Origin: UBA2784 sp964494625
Lineage (GTDB): Bacteria; Pseudomonadota; Alphaproteobacteria; Micropepsales; Micropepsaceae
Direction of reading: 5' to 3'
Length of the DNA stretch: 64,000 nucleotides
NCBI GenBank assembly: GCA_964494625.1
Contig: CAZBRT010000001.1
Coordinates: 186,001-250,000, forward strand
Position numbers and translations under genes: made by a program
The notes under the pieces: generated by a model
What the model was told of the DNA's origin: nothing
The model's input: the letters and a program-made list of their open reading frames with translations, nothing else
The model's database searches: none
Shown here: positions 43,769-52,895 of the stretch, piece by piece
Layout of the letters: each line of letters starts with the position of its first letter
Position numbering within the stretch: the stretch's first letter is position 1

Positions 43769-44023
43769 CAGGCAGACAGGTTGGGAAGCAGACGGACATT
43801 CCGGCGTGATGCGGACGGTAAACAAAGTCTTGCCGCAAGAAAGAGAAAACGCCCCCAATCGGGCCGAAAAAGGGCAGCTGATGCCTGCCCGTCACGACTT
43901 CTTCCCGCCCCGTGAAAACCTGCCGGATATGCTTAAGGCTTTGGTGATGGCGGCGATGGATGATGGTCGGTGAAAGCCCCCTTCTTCATCCCCCCCCCAT
44001 TTTTCCCACGCGAGTGCTTCCCC

Positions 44024-45055
44024 ATGGCCCGTTTCAGAACCCTGCGCCATCTTTCGCTGGCCCTGCTTTCGGCAACAGCCCTTTCGGCCTGCGCGACAGC
44101 CGGTGGACCTCGCGCCGATGCTGGCGGGGGCGATGTGGCACCGGTCGCGGCACCTGCATCCGACGAGCCTTTGGCGGTTGCCGCCCATTGGGCCCGGGTA
44201 GTCGAAACCGATCCGGGCAATGCGGATGCCCATGTGGAGATGTCCCGCGCCTTGCGGGGGATGGGCAAGGCTGCCCAGGCCATTACGTTCATGCGCGAGG
44301 CGCTGGTGCGCTTTCCCGACAATCCCGACATTCTGGGCGAATACGGCAAGGCATTGGCCGAGAACGGACGCACGGGCGACGCCCTGCCCTTCCTTTCACG
44401 CGCTGCCCAGATGAAGCCGACCGACTGGCGCATGCTGTCCGCTGAAGCGGTGGTGCGCGACCAGACCGGCGACCATGAAGGCGCCCGCGCGCGCTTTGAG
44501 GCGGCACTGAAACTTTCCCCCAACAACCCGGCCATCCTGAACAATCTGGGCGTGAGCTATCTCCTTTCCGGTGACAGCGTGAACGCGGAGAAATATCTGC
44601 GGATGGCCGCAACCGCGCCGGGTGCGACCGCGAAAATCCGCCAGAACCTTGCCCTTGCGACCGGCATTCGCGGCGACTTTGCCGAGGCGCAAGTGCTTGC
44701 GACCGCCGACCTGCCGCCTGATGTCGCGGCGCGCAATCTCTCTTACATCCGCCAGCTCGCCGATGCCCCGCCGACAACGCTTTCAGGCGGCGCTGAACCT
44801 GCGGCGGAAACGGATGAAGCCCGTGCGGCTGATGCAGTGATGACGGAAATGACCGCGCCAGAGTCCGAACAGGCACCCGAATTGGCGCCCGTGACCGTCT
44901 CGGCCGAACCGGAATATGTGCCCGCTGAAAGCGAGCCGCCACTGCCTGCGCCCAAGCCTCAGCCCGGTTCAGAAGGCGAGCCGCAGGATACGGCCAATGC
45001 CGAAAGTCCCGCAGAAGGTGACGGCCCTCTGTTGCGCACGGCGGCGCAGAACTGA
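44024..45055 (+). CDS. TadD-like TPR lipoprotein
   Basis: 343 residues. A lipoprotein signal (LALLSATALSAC, lipobox at about residues 20-23) is followed by four to five TPR helices between residues 45 and 210, for example EMSRALRGMGKAAQAITFMREAL and NNLGVSYLLSGDSVNAEKYLRMA. The last third is an acidic, Pro/Glu-rich disordered tail. It looks like TadD, the outer-membrane pilotin-like lipoprotein of the Tad pilus, and sits next to the tad operon though on the opposite strand. The first Met before the signal peptide is the start. Confidence 0.82.
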   Translation: MARFRTLRHLSLALLSATALSACATAGGPRADAGGGDVAPVAAPASDEPLAVAAHWARVVETDPGNADAHVEMSRALRGMGKAAQAITFMREALVRFPDNPDILGEYGKALAENGRTGDALPFLSRAAQMKPTDWRMLSAEAVVRDQTGDHEGARARFEAALKLSPNNPAILNNLGVSYLLSGDSVNAEKYLRMAATAPGATAKIRQNLALATGIRGDFAEAQVLATADLPPDVAARNLSYIRQLADAPPTTLSGGAEPAAETDEARAADAVMTEMTAPESEQAPELAPVTVSAEPEYVPAESEPPLPAPKPQPGSEGEPQDTANAESPAEGDGPLLRTAAQN

Positions 45056-45094
45056 AGTCGCTTCAGGACATACCCATCGCGTCACTCATCTCCA

Positions 45095-45550
45095 TCACTC
45101 ATCGGGGGCTGCTTCCTTGAGAAGCGCCTCCCATTTGTCGGGCGGTCTGCCCCGGCGAAGCATGCGGGTAAAGGTGCGATAGGCATCGTCACTGCTTTCA
45201 TAGGCGCGCTTTGTCGTCTCGTCGTTTACCCATGCCAGAACGATGATGCGGCTTTGCTCATGCCAGCGGAAGAACAGCCGGTATTGCTGGAAGAATTTCG
45301 CGCGGAACCAATGACGATGGGCTTCGCCCAATGTGCCGCCCAACCTGTATTCGGGTCTGGCCGGATCCTGCGGAATGATGTCAAAGGCAAGCCGGTTGAT
45401 GGCCGCAAGGCGCTTGGCCGCCGGTGCCGCAGTCCAAGCCCTAGGGGCCTTGCGCTTCAGCCGCGCAACCTCTTTCTCCAGTGCTGCAACCTGTTCGAGG
45501 AAGAGCGGATGCGCATAGATCGTCCAGCCATTGACGACAAGCGCGCGCAT
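45095..45550 (-). CDS. yhaV: YhaV-family ribonuclease toxin
   Basis: 151 residues, matching YhaV in length. The N-terminal VNGWTIYAHPLFLEQ is the diagnostic YhaV start. RLGGTLGEAHRHWFRAKFFQQYRLFFRWHEQSRIIVLAWVNDETTKRAYES contains the RelE-like beta-sheet with conserved His, Arg and Phe. YhaV cleaves RNA when released from PrlF. It lies 7 bp after the antitoxin gene. Confidence 0.93.
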   Translation of the reverse strand: MRALVVNGWTIYAHPLFLEQVAALEKEVARLKRKAPRAWTAAPAAKRLAAINRLAFDIIPQDPARPEYRLGGTLGEAHRHWFRAKFFQQYRLFFRWHEQSRIIVLAWVNDETTKRAYESSDDAYRTFTRMLRRGRPPDKWEALLKEAAPDE

Positions 45551-45557
45551 GGCAGGC

Positions 45558-45914
45558 TTACGCCTTGCCGGTTTTGTTGATCGGCTCATCAAGCTTGATC
45601 TTGACGCGTCCCACCAACCGCGAGAGGCGTTTAGGCAATTCCGGGTCAACGCCACGCAACCTGCCGGGATTCCGGATCATGTCACGGGACAGGAACCCGA
45701 GAAATGCCGACAGCACCGGGTCTTCTTCCGGCATTCCGCCCAACCTGCTCAGCACCACATCGCCGCCCGGTCCGATGAGAAAGCGTATCCGGTCGCGCTT
45801 CTTCAGGCGCAAAGCCCGGCGCACGGTTTCCGGCACCGTGGTTTGGTAGCGGTCGGTCAGTGTTGATTCTGCTTCAATTTCCCGGCGCGGGGCCGGACGA
45901 CGAGCCGATGGCAT
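45558..45914 (-). CDS. prlF: PrlF-type AbrB-fold antitoxin
   Basis: 118 residues. The swapped-hairpin AbrB/SpoVT motif is seen at ESTLTDRYQTTVPETVRRALRLKKRDRIRF, with the C-terminal DPVLSAFLGFLSRDM segment that is specific to PrlF and contacts YhaV. It binds the operon promoter and neutralises the toxin. The ATG with AAGGAG 7 bp upstream is chosen over an ATG seven codons earlier, because the latter would lie inside the predicted promoter. Confidence 0.92.
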   Translation of the reverse strand: MPSARRPAPRREIEAESTLTDRYQTTVPETVRRALRLKKRDRIRFLIGPGGDVVLSRLGGMPEEDPVLSAFLGFLSRDMIRNPGRLRGVDPELPKRLSRLVGRVKIKLDEPINKTGKA

Positions 45915-45933
45915 GGCATTCTCCTTGCCAGCC

Positions 45934-45962
45934 ATGGTAATGCAATCGCATTACCTGGTCAA
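45934..45962 (-). promoter_or_regulatory. prlF-yhaV promoter with embedded palindromic operator
   Basis: On the minus strand TTGACC and TACCAT are 17 bp apart, a good sigma-70-type match. A perfect inverted repeat, GGTAATGC and GCATTACC separated by 4 bp, covers the spacer and overlaps the -10. This is where an AbrB-type antitoxin would sit to shut off its own promoter. Confidence 0.65.
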
Positions 45963-45969
45963 TCGCATC

Positions 45970-46929
45970 TCAGAGCGCCTGCACCTTCAGGATCGCCGGG
46001 CCGAGAATGACCACAAAGAGCACCGGCAGGAAGAACACGATCATCGGCACCGTCAGCTTTGCGGGCAATGAGGCGGCGCGACGCTCGGCTTCCGACATGC
46101 GCATGTCGCGGTTTTCCTGCGCCATCACGCGCAAGGCAGTGCCCAGGGGCGTGCCGTAACGCTCAGCCTGGACAAGCGAAGTCGAGACCGCTTTCACGCC
46201 GGGATGGCCACAGCGCTTGGCGAGATTCTCATACGCCATCTTGCGGTCCGGCAAATAAGAGAGCTCCGCCGTCGTCAGCGACAATTCCTCGGCCAATTCG
46301 ATGGACTGGGTTCCGATCTCGGAAGCAACGCGGTTGAAGGCGGCCTCGATCGACATGCCCGACTCGACACAGATCAGGAGAAGGTCAAGCGCGTCGGGAA
46401 AGGCCTTCATCACCGAGGTCAGGCGGCGCGAGATGAGGTTCGAGACAAAGACGTCGGGCAGGTAATAACCAAGGAACGCCGCGCCCAGCGACATGGCGAG
46501 CTTGGCCATTCCGGGCACATGGTATTTCGAGAAGAAGAAGAGATAGACCAGCGCCGCAAAGAAAACGATGATCGGCATCACGAAGCGGAAGAACATGAAA
46601 GTGACAAGCGGGCCCTGGCCGCGGAAGCCTGCCGCCTGAAGCTTTTCGCGCGTATTGGCGCTTTCGAGGAGACGCGCAAAGCGGAACTGGTCCACCGTGC
46701 GCTTCATGAAGCCGACAGGGGTCGAGCGCAGCGTACCCTTCTTGGCAAGCTCCTCCCGCTGCCTGCGGCGCAGCTCCTCGCGCGCGACCGAAACGGCCTT
46801 CATGCGCGCGCCCAGCTTGTCACCCTCGAAGAAAGGCAGGGCCAGCGTCATCACGGTCGCAAACACGGCGATGGCGACCAGCGCCATGGTCATGAATTCG
46901 GGATCGGCAAGATTGTCGAGGAAGTTCAT
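45970..46929 (-). CDS. tadC: Tad pilus inner-membrane platform protein TadC
   Basis: 319 residues. T2SSF/GspF-type membrane protein. N-terminal anchor at about residues 13-33, a cytoplasmic domain, membrane segments around 112-130 and 140-160, then the GspF-like helical domain FPDALDLLLICVESGMSIEAAFNRVASEI and a last hydrophobic segment (VPMIVFFLPVLFVVILGPAIL). It pairs with TadB to form the platform on which the ATPase assembles Flp pilin. Last gene of the tad operon. Confidence 0.93.
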   Translation of the reverse strand: MNFLDNLADPEFMTMALVAIAVFATVMTLALPFFEGDKLGARMKAVSVAREELRRRQREELAKKGTLRSTPVGFMKRTVDQFRFARLLESANTREKLQAAGFRGQGPLVTFMFFRFVMPIIVFFAALVYLFFFSKYHVPGMAKLAMSLGAAFLGYYLPDVFVSNLISRRLTSVMKAFPDALDLLLICVESGMSIEAAFNRVASEIGTQSIELAEELSLTTAELSYLPDRKMAYENLAKRCGHPGVKAVSTSLVQAERYGTPLGTALRVMAQENRDMRMSEAERRAASLPAKLTVPMIVFFLPVLFVVILGPAILKVQAL

Positions 46930-46942
46930 GGCCGGACCCGTT

Positions 46943-47932
46943 CTAGAACTTGAAGTTGATCATCTTCTTCATCACGAGCACGCCCAGTGACATCCAGATG
47001 AGCGAGCAGACCAGCATCACGTTGCCGGCCCGCTCGGTGAACAAGGTCGTCATGTAGTCCGGGCTGCTGATATAGACGAGCAGCATCACGGCGGGTGGCA
47101 GCGAACCGATGATGGCAGCCGATGCCTTGGCCTCTGACGACATCGCGCGGATCTTGCCCTGCATGCGCTTGCGGTCGCGCAGCACGTTCGACAGGTTGCC
47201 GAGCGCTTCCGACAGATTGCCGCCGGTCTTGGCCTGGATGGTGAGCACGATGACGAAGAAGTTCACTTCGGGCACCGGCATGCGTTCAAACAGCCGCTTC
47301 AGCCCCTGCTCAAGCGGCACGCCGATCTTGAGGCTTTCGGTGAGCTGACGGAACTCGGCGCCTACGGGATCGGGCAATTCCTGCGCGATGATGCGCAAAC
47401 AATCATTGAGCGGCAGGCCGGATTTCACGCCGCGCACAATCACGTCCACACCGTTGGCAAATTCGGCGACGAAGGCCTTGATGCGGCGGTTCTTGAGAAA
47501 ATTGAGCACCCAGCGCGGAACGCCGAAGGAGGCAGCAAAGCCGATGCCTGCCGCGATATAGACCGGCTGGCCCATCACCCAGGCGATCACCATGGCGACC
47601 ACGCCGACAATGCCCGAGGCAATCCAGAACTTGCGCACTTCGACTTCGAGGCCCGCCTGCTCGATGCGCTGGGAAATGGTGAGACGCCGCCGCTGGGCCT
47701 TCTGCTTGCGCTCAAGCTCCTTCAATGTATCGGCGACCTTGCGGCGCTGCAGGCTGTTCGTGTCCGCCGCCACGCCCTTGAGGTTGCGCCCGACTGCATG
47801 CTCGCGCGCGATTGCGGCTACACGCTTGCCGGTGGCGCTGGCGCCCTTGCTGGCAAAGGCAAAGGCAAGGCCGCCGATGCCGCCAAGCCCCAGGACCGTC
47901 ACCGCGATCATCAGAAGGGTCGTGTCATCCAT
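46943..47932 (-). CDS. tadB: Tad pilus inner-membrane platform protein TadB
   Basis: 329 residues, the TadC paralogue. N-terminal anchor (MIAVTVLGLGGIGGLAFAFA), then a basic cytoplasmic stretch, membrane segments at about 106-140, the GspF domain FANGVDVIVRGVKSGLPLNDCLRIIAQELPDP and VPEVNFFVIVLTIQAKTGGNLSEALGNLSNVLRDR, and a C-terminal membrane helix. It starts 12 bp after cpaF and 13 bp before tadC. Confidence 0.94.
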   Translation of the reverse strand: MDDTTLLMIAVTVLGLGGIGGLAFAFASKGASATGKRVAAIAREHAVGRNLKGVAADTNSLQRRKVADTLKELERKQKAQRRRLTISQRIEQAGLEVEVRKFWIASGIVGVVAMVIAWVMGQPVYIAAGIGFAASFGVPRWVLNFLKNRRIKAFVAEFANGVDVIVRGVKSGLPLNDCLRIIAQELPDPVGAEFRQLTESLKIGVPLEQGLKRLFERMPVPEVNFFVIVLTIQAKTGGNLSEALGNLSNVLRDRKRMQGKIRAMSSEAKASAAIIGSLPPAVMLLVYISSPDYMTTLFTERAGNVMLVCSLIWMSLGVLVMKKMINFKF

Positions 47933-47944
47933 GGATTATCCCCT

Positions 47945-49393
47945 TCAATCAGCTGACGCTTCAAGCGCATCCAGCAACTCGCGCTCGCGGCCGTAATAGC
48001 GGGCACGGTCCCAGAAGGCGGGGCGCGCGATGCCGGTCGATTTATGCCGTCCGCGGATTCTCCCGGTCTCGTCCTCGCCGTCCATTTCGTAGAGGAAAAG
48101 GTCCTGAGTCACGATCACTTCGCCTTCCATCCCCAACACTTCGGTGATGTGGGTGATACGGCGCGAGCCGTCGCGCAAGCGGGCGGCCTGGATCACGACG
48201 TCGATCGAGCCCACAACCATCTCGCGGATGGTTTTGGAGGGGAGCGAGAAGCCGCCCATCGTGATCATGGACTCAAGGCGCTGAAGTGCCTCGCGCGGCG
48301 AGTTCGAGTGGAGCGTGCCCATCGAGCCGTCGTGGCCGGTATTCATGGCCTGAAGGAGGTCGAAGGCTTCAGGTCCGCGGACTTCGCCCACGATGATGCG
48401 TTCGGGCCGCATGCGCAGGCAGTTCTTCACGAGGTCGCGCATGGTGATCTCGCCTGACCCCTCAAGGTTGGGCGGGCGCGTTTCGAGACGCACGACATGG
48501 GGCTGCTGGAGCTGGAGTTCGGCGGCGTCTTCGCAGGTGATGACGCGCTCGGTCGCCTCGATGAATCCGGTCATGCAGTTCAGGAGCGTCGTCTTGCCCG
48601 AGCCGGTACCGCCGGAGATGAGCACGTTGCAGCGCGAGTGGCCAACGATCTCAAGGACCTTCGCGCCTTCCTTGGAGATCGAGCCGAAGCGGACAAGGTC
48701 GTCCATCTTCAGCTTGTCTTTCTTGAACTTGCGGATCGTCAGCGTCGGGCCGTCAATGGCGAGCGGCGGCGCAATGACGTTGACGCGGCTTCCGTCCGGC
48801 AGGCGCGCGTCGCAGATGGGCGAGCTTTCGTCCACGCGGCGGCCGATCTGGCTGACGATGCGCTGGCAGATGTTCATCAGCTGCCCGTTGTCACGGAAGC
48901 GGATGTTGGTCAGCTGCACCTTGCCGGCGACTTCGATGAAGACGCGCTCGGCGCCATTGACCATGATGTCGGCAATGTCGTCGCGCGCCAGCAACGGTTC
49001 CAGCGGACCATAGCCGAGCACGTCGTTGCAGATGTCCTGCAGCAACTGTTCCTGCTCGGCAATCGACATCACCACCGCCTTGATGGAGATGATCTCGTTG
49101 ACGATGTCGCGGATTTCCTCGCGCGCGGACTGCGCGTCGAGCTGGGCCAGCTGGGCGAGGTCAATCGTGTCGATCAGCGCGTTGAAGATCGTCGTCTTGA
49201 CCTGATAATACTCGTCCGAACGCGTATCAACCGGCACGACCGGCGGTGGTGCCGTGCGCGATGACTGACCCGGCTTGGGGGGCAGGGTTGTGGACGCGAC
49301 CTTGGGCGGCGCGGGCGGCTGGGACGTGCGGGCGGGTTGCGGCGCGCGCAGCGCCGGCCCCTCTCCTCCACTGCCTGGCCGCTTGCCGAACAT
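47945..49393 (-). CDS. cpaF: Tad pilus assembly/retraction ATPase CpaF (TadA)
   Basis: 482 residues. GspE/VirB11-like hexameric ATPase that powers pilus assembly. A Pro-rich disordered N-terminus of about 60 residues, a helical N-terminal domain (QEQLLQDICNDVLGYGPLEPLL), then Walker A GGTGSGKTTLLN, the Asp box and MRPERIIVGEVRGPEAFDLLQAMNTGHDGSMGTLHSN, which carries Walker B and the His box. Regular CpaF length. Encoded 3 bp after cpaE. Confidence 0.96.
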   Translation of the reverse strand: MFGKRPGSGGEGPALRAPQPARTSQPPAPPKVASTTLPPKPGQSSRTAPPPVVPVDTRSDEYYQVKTTIFNALIDTIDLAQLAQLDAQSAREEIRDIVNEIISIKAVVMSIAEQEQLLQDICNDVLGYGPLEPLLARDDIADIMVNGAERVFIEVAGKVQLTNIRFRDNGQLMNICQRIVSQIGRRVDESSPICDARLPDGSRVNVIAPPLAIDGPTLTIRKFKKDKLKMDDLVRFGSISKEGAKVLEIVGHSRCNVLISGGTGSGKTTLLNCMTGFIEATERVITCEDAAELQLQQPHVVRLETRPPNLEGSGEITMRDLVKNCLRMRPERIIVGEVRGPEAFDLLQAMNTGHDGSMGTLHSNSPREALQRLESMITMGGFSLPSKTIREMVVGSIDVVIQAARLRDGSRRITHITEVLGMEGEVIVTQDLFLYEMDGEDETGRIRGRHKSTGIARPAFWDRARYYGRERELLDALEASAD

Positions 49394-49396
49394 CTA

Positions 49397-50668
49397 TCAG
49401 CCTGCCTTGCGTGCCTTGAGGAAGCCGAGCAGCGAGCTGCCTTTCGGCTTCATAGCCGCCGCGGGCTCGCGGCCGGTCAGGATCTTGCAGAGGTTCAGGA
49501 GACCTTCGGCGGCGCGCGATCCCGGATTGAGTTCGGGGATCATCTGGCCGTTATTGGCTGCGGTGCCAAAGAGCTGCGGATCAAAAGGAAGGATCAAGGA
49601 TGGCGTGAGATTCATCGCCTCGGCAAAATCCTTCACCGGAATTTCCGGACGCTTGGCAACGCCCACCTGATTCATCACCAGACGCGGGGGCGCGTCATTG
49701 GGACGCCCGGCAAGCGCGAGGTCGGCAATGTTCTTGGCATTGCGCAGGCTGGCCAGATCGGGCGACGCCGTGATGATCACTTCGTCAGCCGATGACAGCA
49801 ATTGGCGGGCCCATGCCGTCCACACATGGGGCACGTCCACCACGACGGCGGGCGCGGAATGGCGCACGACTTCCAGCACGGACTCGAAGGCCGCCGCGTC
49901 GATCTCGTAGTCACGATCAAGGACGGCCGGCGCCGCAAAGAGATTGAGGCGTTCGCCGCATTTCACGAGAAGCCGCTCAAGCAGCACATCGTCAAGACGC
50001 TCGGGCGATCCCAGCGCATCGGCAACGCCCTGCGACGGGTCCTGATTGAAATCGAGACCCGCTGTGCCGAAAGGCAGGTCGAGGTCCACGATGGTCGTGG
50101 AGATCTGCAGGCGCTCGGCAAAGCACCAGGCCGCGTTATGGGCGATGGTGGACGAACCCGTGCCACCCTTGGCGCCGACAAAAGCATAGATGCGCCCGAC
50201 CGCCTGTGTCTCGGGACCGACATAGAGGGCTGCAATCGCCTCGATCACCTGCAAGGGATGCAGGGGGGCAACCAGATATTCGCTGACGCCCTGGCGGATC
50301 AGCTCGCGGTAGAGCGAGATGTCATTGGCACCGCCAATGACGATGACCTTGGTCGTGGGATCGCACACGCCGGCGAGTTCGCCAATCCGCGCCAATACGT
50401 CCTTGCCGCGGTCGCGGGTCTCGACCATCACCAGATTGGGTGTCGGCGTCTCGGAGAAATGCTCGATCGCGCCCGTCATGCCGCCCATGTGGACAGTGAC
50501 GTGAGCGCGGGCAAGACGCCGATCCATGGCCGCGCGCTGGATGACTGCACCGGTTTCGGGCTGGTCACAGAAGGCGTGGATGGAAATGCGCGGCACCGGG
50601 CGGTCCCGCACGGGTGCGCCCATGTCGCCGGCGCCGGGAGGAGGGTTCATTGTCATGGGATCATGCAC
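49397..50668 (-). CDS. cpaE: Tad pilus localisation ATPase CpaE (TadZ)
   Basis: 423 residues. An N-terminal receiver-like domain (NLVMVETRDRGKDVLARI ... TKVIVIGGANDISLYRELIRQGVSEYLVAPL) lacks a clear phospho-acceptor, as is normal for TadZ. It is followed by a MinD/ParA-like ATPase with the motif AFVGAKGGTGSSTIAHN, in which the terminal Lys-Thr of the Walker A is Ser-Ser; this variation is usual in CpaE. VDLDLPFGTAG and VVVDVPHVWTAW follow. It places the pilus machinery in the cell. A second ATG six codons in could also be the start. Confidence 0.93.
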   Translation of the reverse strand: MHDPMTMNPPPGAGDMGAPVRDRPVPRISIHAFCDQPETGAVIQRAAMDRRLARAHVTVHMGGMTGAIEHFSETPTPNLVMVETRDRGKDVLARIGELAGVCDPTTKVIVIGGANDISLYRELIRQGVSEYLVAPLHPLQVIEAIAALYVGPETQAVGRIYAFVGAKGGTGSSTIAHNAAWCFAERLQISTTIVDLDLPFGTAGLDFNQDPSQGVADALGSPERLDDVLLERLLVKCGERLNLFAAPAVLDRDYEIDAAAFESVLEVVRHSAPAVVVDVPHVWTAWARQLLSSADEVIITASPDLASLRNAKNIADLALAGRPNDAPPRLVMNQVGVAKRPEIPVKDFAEAMNLTPSLILPFDPQLFGTAANNGQMIPELNPGSRAAEGLLNLCKILTGREPAAAMKPKGSSLLGFLKARKAG

Positions 50669-50689
50669 TCCACAATGCCTGTAGCTGTG

Positions 50690-51379
50690 TCACTCACCGC
50701 CGCCACCGACTTCGCTCACCTGGCCGGATTCCGCCTCGGTGCGGTCAGAGGTGGTTGATTCACCCTTGCGGTAATCCTCAAGAACCTGATCGCGGCGCTG
50801 GGCGTCGGCCGGATCCAGACTGCGCGGATCAATCAGATCACGCGGATCACCGATCATCGCTGCAAGGTTCGCCTGGCTGGCGCAGCCGAAATTCGGCGAA
50901 GTGCTGTTGGCCGAGGTCGAGGCGAGGTCGGTCGAGAAATCCCCGCAGGACGGCCCGCGCGCGACATAGGCAGTATAGGAAAGCTTGACGAGGCCAACGC
51001 CGCCAGCGGCGACATAGGAGCCCAGCGCGATGCGGTCGCGCGTGATGCCTTCGGCGGCGGCGGCTTCAAGCACATAGCCCATCGTCTTTGATGCGGCGCG
51101 CAGGTCACGGCCATCGGCAGGTGAGGACACCGTCAGCCGCCCATTGCCGTTCTCGCGGAAGGCCCGCAGGAAGGTCACCAGCACGGCGCGGTCGCGCGGG
51201 CTGACACCTTCGGCGGCATCAGGCGCGAGTTCGATTTCCGCGATCTGCGGCTCGACCGTGATGGGGAAGCGGTATTCGACCGGATAGGACGCGGTGATGT
51301 CGGCTTCCGTCGTCGAGCAGGCGCCCAGAAGGAATGCGCCGACCAGAAGCGCAAGCAGGGATGATTTCGAAGTGAACAT
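50690..51379 (-). CDS. cpaD: Tad pilus lipoprotein CpaD
   Basis: 229 residues. Lipoprotein signal with lipobox LLGAC (residues 17-21), then YPVEYRFPITVEPQ, LVTFLRAFRENGNGRLTVSSPAD and ARGPSCGDFS ... NFGCASQANLAAMIGDPRDLIDPR, which is the CpaD block with its two conserved Cys. It is thought to help the secretin CpaC in the outer membrane. A GGGAGAA ribosome binding site lies 6 bp before the ATG. Disordered acidic tail after residue 200. Confidence 0.93.
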   Translation of the reverse strand: MFTSKSSLLALLVGAFLLGACSTTEADITASYPVEYRFPITVEPQIAEIELAPDAAEGVSPRDRAVLVTFLRAFRENGNGRLTVSSPADGRDLRAASKTMGYVLEAAAAEGITRDRIALGSYVAAGGVGLVKLSYTAYVARGPSCGDFSTDLASTSANSTSPNFGCASQANLAAMIGDPRDLIDPRSLDPADAQRRDQVLEDYRKGESTTSDRTEAESGQVSEVGGGGE

Positions 51380-51390
51380 GATTTTTCTCC

Positions 51391-52878
51391 CTACTCCATG
51401 ATGTAGCCGACGGGGCCTTCAATGCCGCCCTCGGCCGGACGGTCCTTGGGGCCATAGACTTCGTTCAGGCGGCCCATGAGGATCGTTTCGGCGTCGCTGG
51501 CGGGCACAAAGCCCGTTGTCGGCAGTGTGAGTTCGGACATGTGCACCGGATCGACCAGATAGGGCGTCACGATGATCACAAGCTCGGTCTCGTAATTCTG
51601 GTAGTCGCGGCTGCGGAAGAGCGCGCCCAGGACCGGCGTGTCCTTGAGGCCCGGAAAGCCGTCGATGTTCTGGCGCAGCGATTCCTGCAGAAGGCCCGCC
51701 ATCACAAGGCTGCCGCCCGAGGGCAGCTCAACCGTCGTTTCCGCACGGCGGACGCGCAGGGCCGGAATGGTGAGGCCGGGCACCGACACGATGTTGCCGT
51801 CGGCATCCGTATAGGTCGCGCCTTCCTGCACATAGGCACCTTCGCTGGACAATTCGCTGACCTCGGTCGAGATGCGCAGCGAAATGCGGCCCTCCGACAA
51901 GACGACCGGCGTGAAGCCGAGACCGACGCCGAAGGGCTTGAACGTCACCTGCACATTGCCGTCACTGTCGCGCGAGGTGGGCACGGGGAACTCACCGCCC
52001 GCGAGGAAGTTGGCGGATTCGCCCGAGATCGCTGTCAGGTTTGGTTCGGCCAGCGTGCGCATCACCCCGGCGCGTTCCAGCGCCCGCAGTGATCCCTCGA
52101 TATTGTTGCCGCCGTCGATACTGCCGCTGTTGAAGAAACTGTCTTCGGACAGCGCATTGCCGATGAGGCTGAAGGGATTGGATGTGGACAGCGCGATCGG
52201 GACGCCGCCCGCACTCACCAGCGCGTTGAGGTCGATGCCAAGCTGCTTGGCCACGGTGCGCTGCATTTCGGCGACGCGCACCTTCAGCATCACCTGCTCG
52301 CGTCCGGCGATGGAAAGCATGTTCATCACCTGCTCGGGCCGGCCGACATAGCGGGCAGCAATGTCGCGGGCGCGGTCGGATTCAGCCGCATTGGCAACCG
52401 TGCCGGAGAGCACGATATTGTCATTGATGGCTTCGACCGAGATGTTGGCATTGGGCAGATGGCGGGAAAGCGCGTCGTGGAGATCCACAAGGTCGCGCTC
52501 GACGCGGATTTCGAGGTTGAGGATCTGGCGGCCCGATTCCGAGAAGAAGAAGGCGTTGGTCTGGCCCACCTGCATGCCCAGCACATAGACGCGGCGCGGC
52601 GTGCGCACGATCGCATCAACGATGGCGGGATTGGAGACGAGCACATCAGCGGCATCAGCGGGCAATTCGATGATGGTTGCCTTGTTGAGGCCAAGGACAA
52701 GACGCTCGACAACCGGGCCATCCGTGCTTTCGCCGATGCGCACCGCAATCGGTTCGGCGGCCGAGCCGGGTCCACCATCGGCGCGCGCGGTCAGTGTGAA
52801 GGGAGCAAGGGCCAGGCACATGCCCAGCACCATCGCGAACTTGCGGGAGATGTTCTTGTGATTGGCGATCATGGTCAT
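51391..52878 (-). CDS. cpaC: Tad pilus secretin CpaC (RcpA)
   Basis: 495 residues. A signal peptide (FAMVLGMCLALAPFTLTARA), then the pilus N-terminal domain (VLGLNKATIIELPADAADVLVSNPAIVDAI ... FFFSESGRQILNLEIRVER), a BON-like domain (ISVEAINDNIVLSGTVANAAE), and the secretin core with VMLKVRVAEMQRTVAKQLGID, ALERAGVMRTLAEPNLTAISGE, VGLGFTPVVLSEGRISLRI and ELPSGGSLVMAGLL. It forms the outer-membrane channel for the pilus. The ATG with AGGA 7 bp upstream is used. Confidence 0.95.
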   Translation of the reverse strand: MTMIANHKNISRKFAMVLGMCLALAPFTLTARADGGPGSAAEPIAVRIGESTDGPVVERLVLGLNKATIIELPADAADVLVSNPAIVDAIVRTPRRVYVLGMQVGQTNAFFFSESGRQILNLEIRVERDLVDLHDALSRHLPNANISVEAINDNIVLSGTVANAAESDRARDIAARYVGRPEQVMNMLSIAGREQVMLKVRVAEMQRTVAKQLGIDLNALVSAGGVPIALSTSNPFSLIGNALSEDSFFNSGSIDGGNNIEGSLRALERAGVMRTLAEPNLTAISGESANFLAGGEFPVPTSRDSDGNVQVTFKPFGVGLGFTPVVLSEGRISLRISTEVSELSSEGAYVQEGATYTDADGNIVSVPGLTIPALRVRRAETTVELPSGGSLVMAGLLQESLRQNIDGFPGLKDTPVLGALFRSRDYQNYETELVIIVTPYLVDPVHMSELTLPTTGFVPASDAETILMGRLNEVYGPKDRPAEGGIEGPVGYIME

Positions 52879-52895
52879 GGTTCCTGCAAGCCTTC

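Noticed and set aside
49397..50668. Lys/Thr missing from the Walker A of CpaE as a sign of inactivation
   Set aside because: The GSS variant is usual in the CpaE/TadZ group, so it is not an anomaly.
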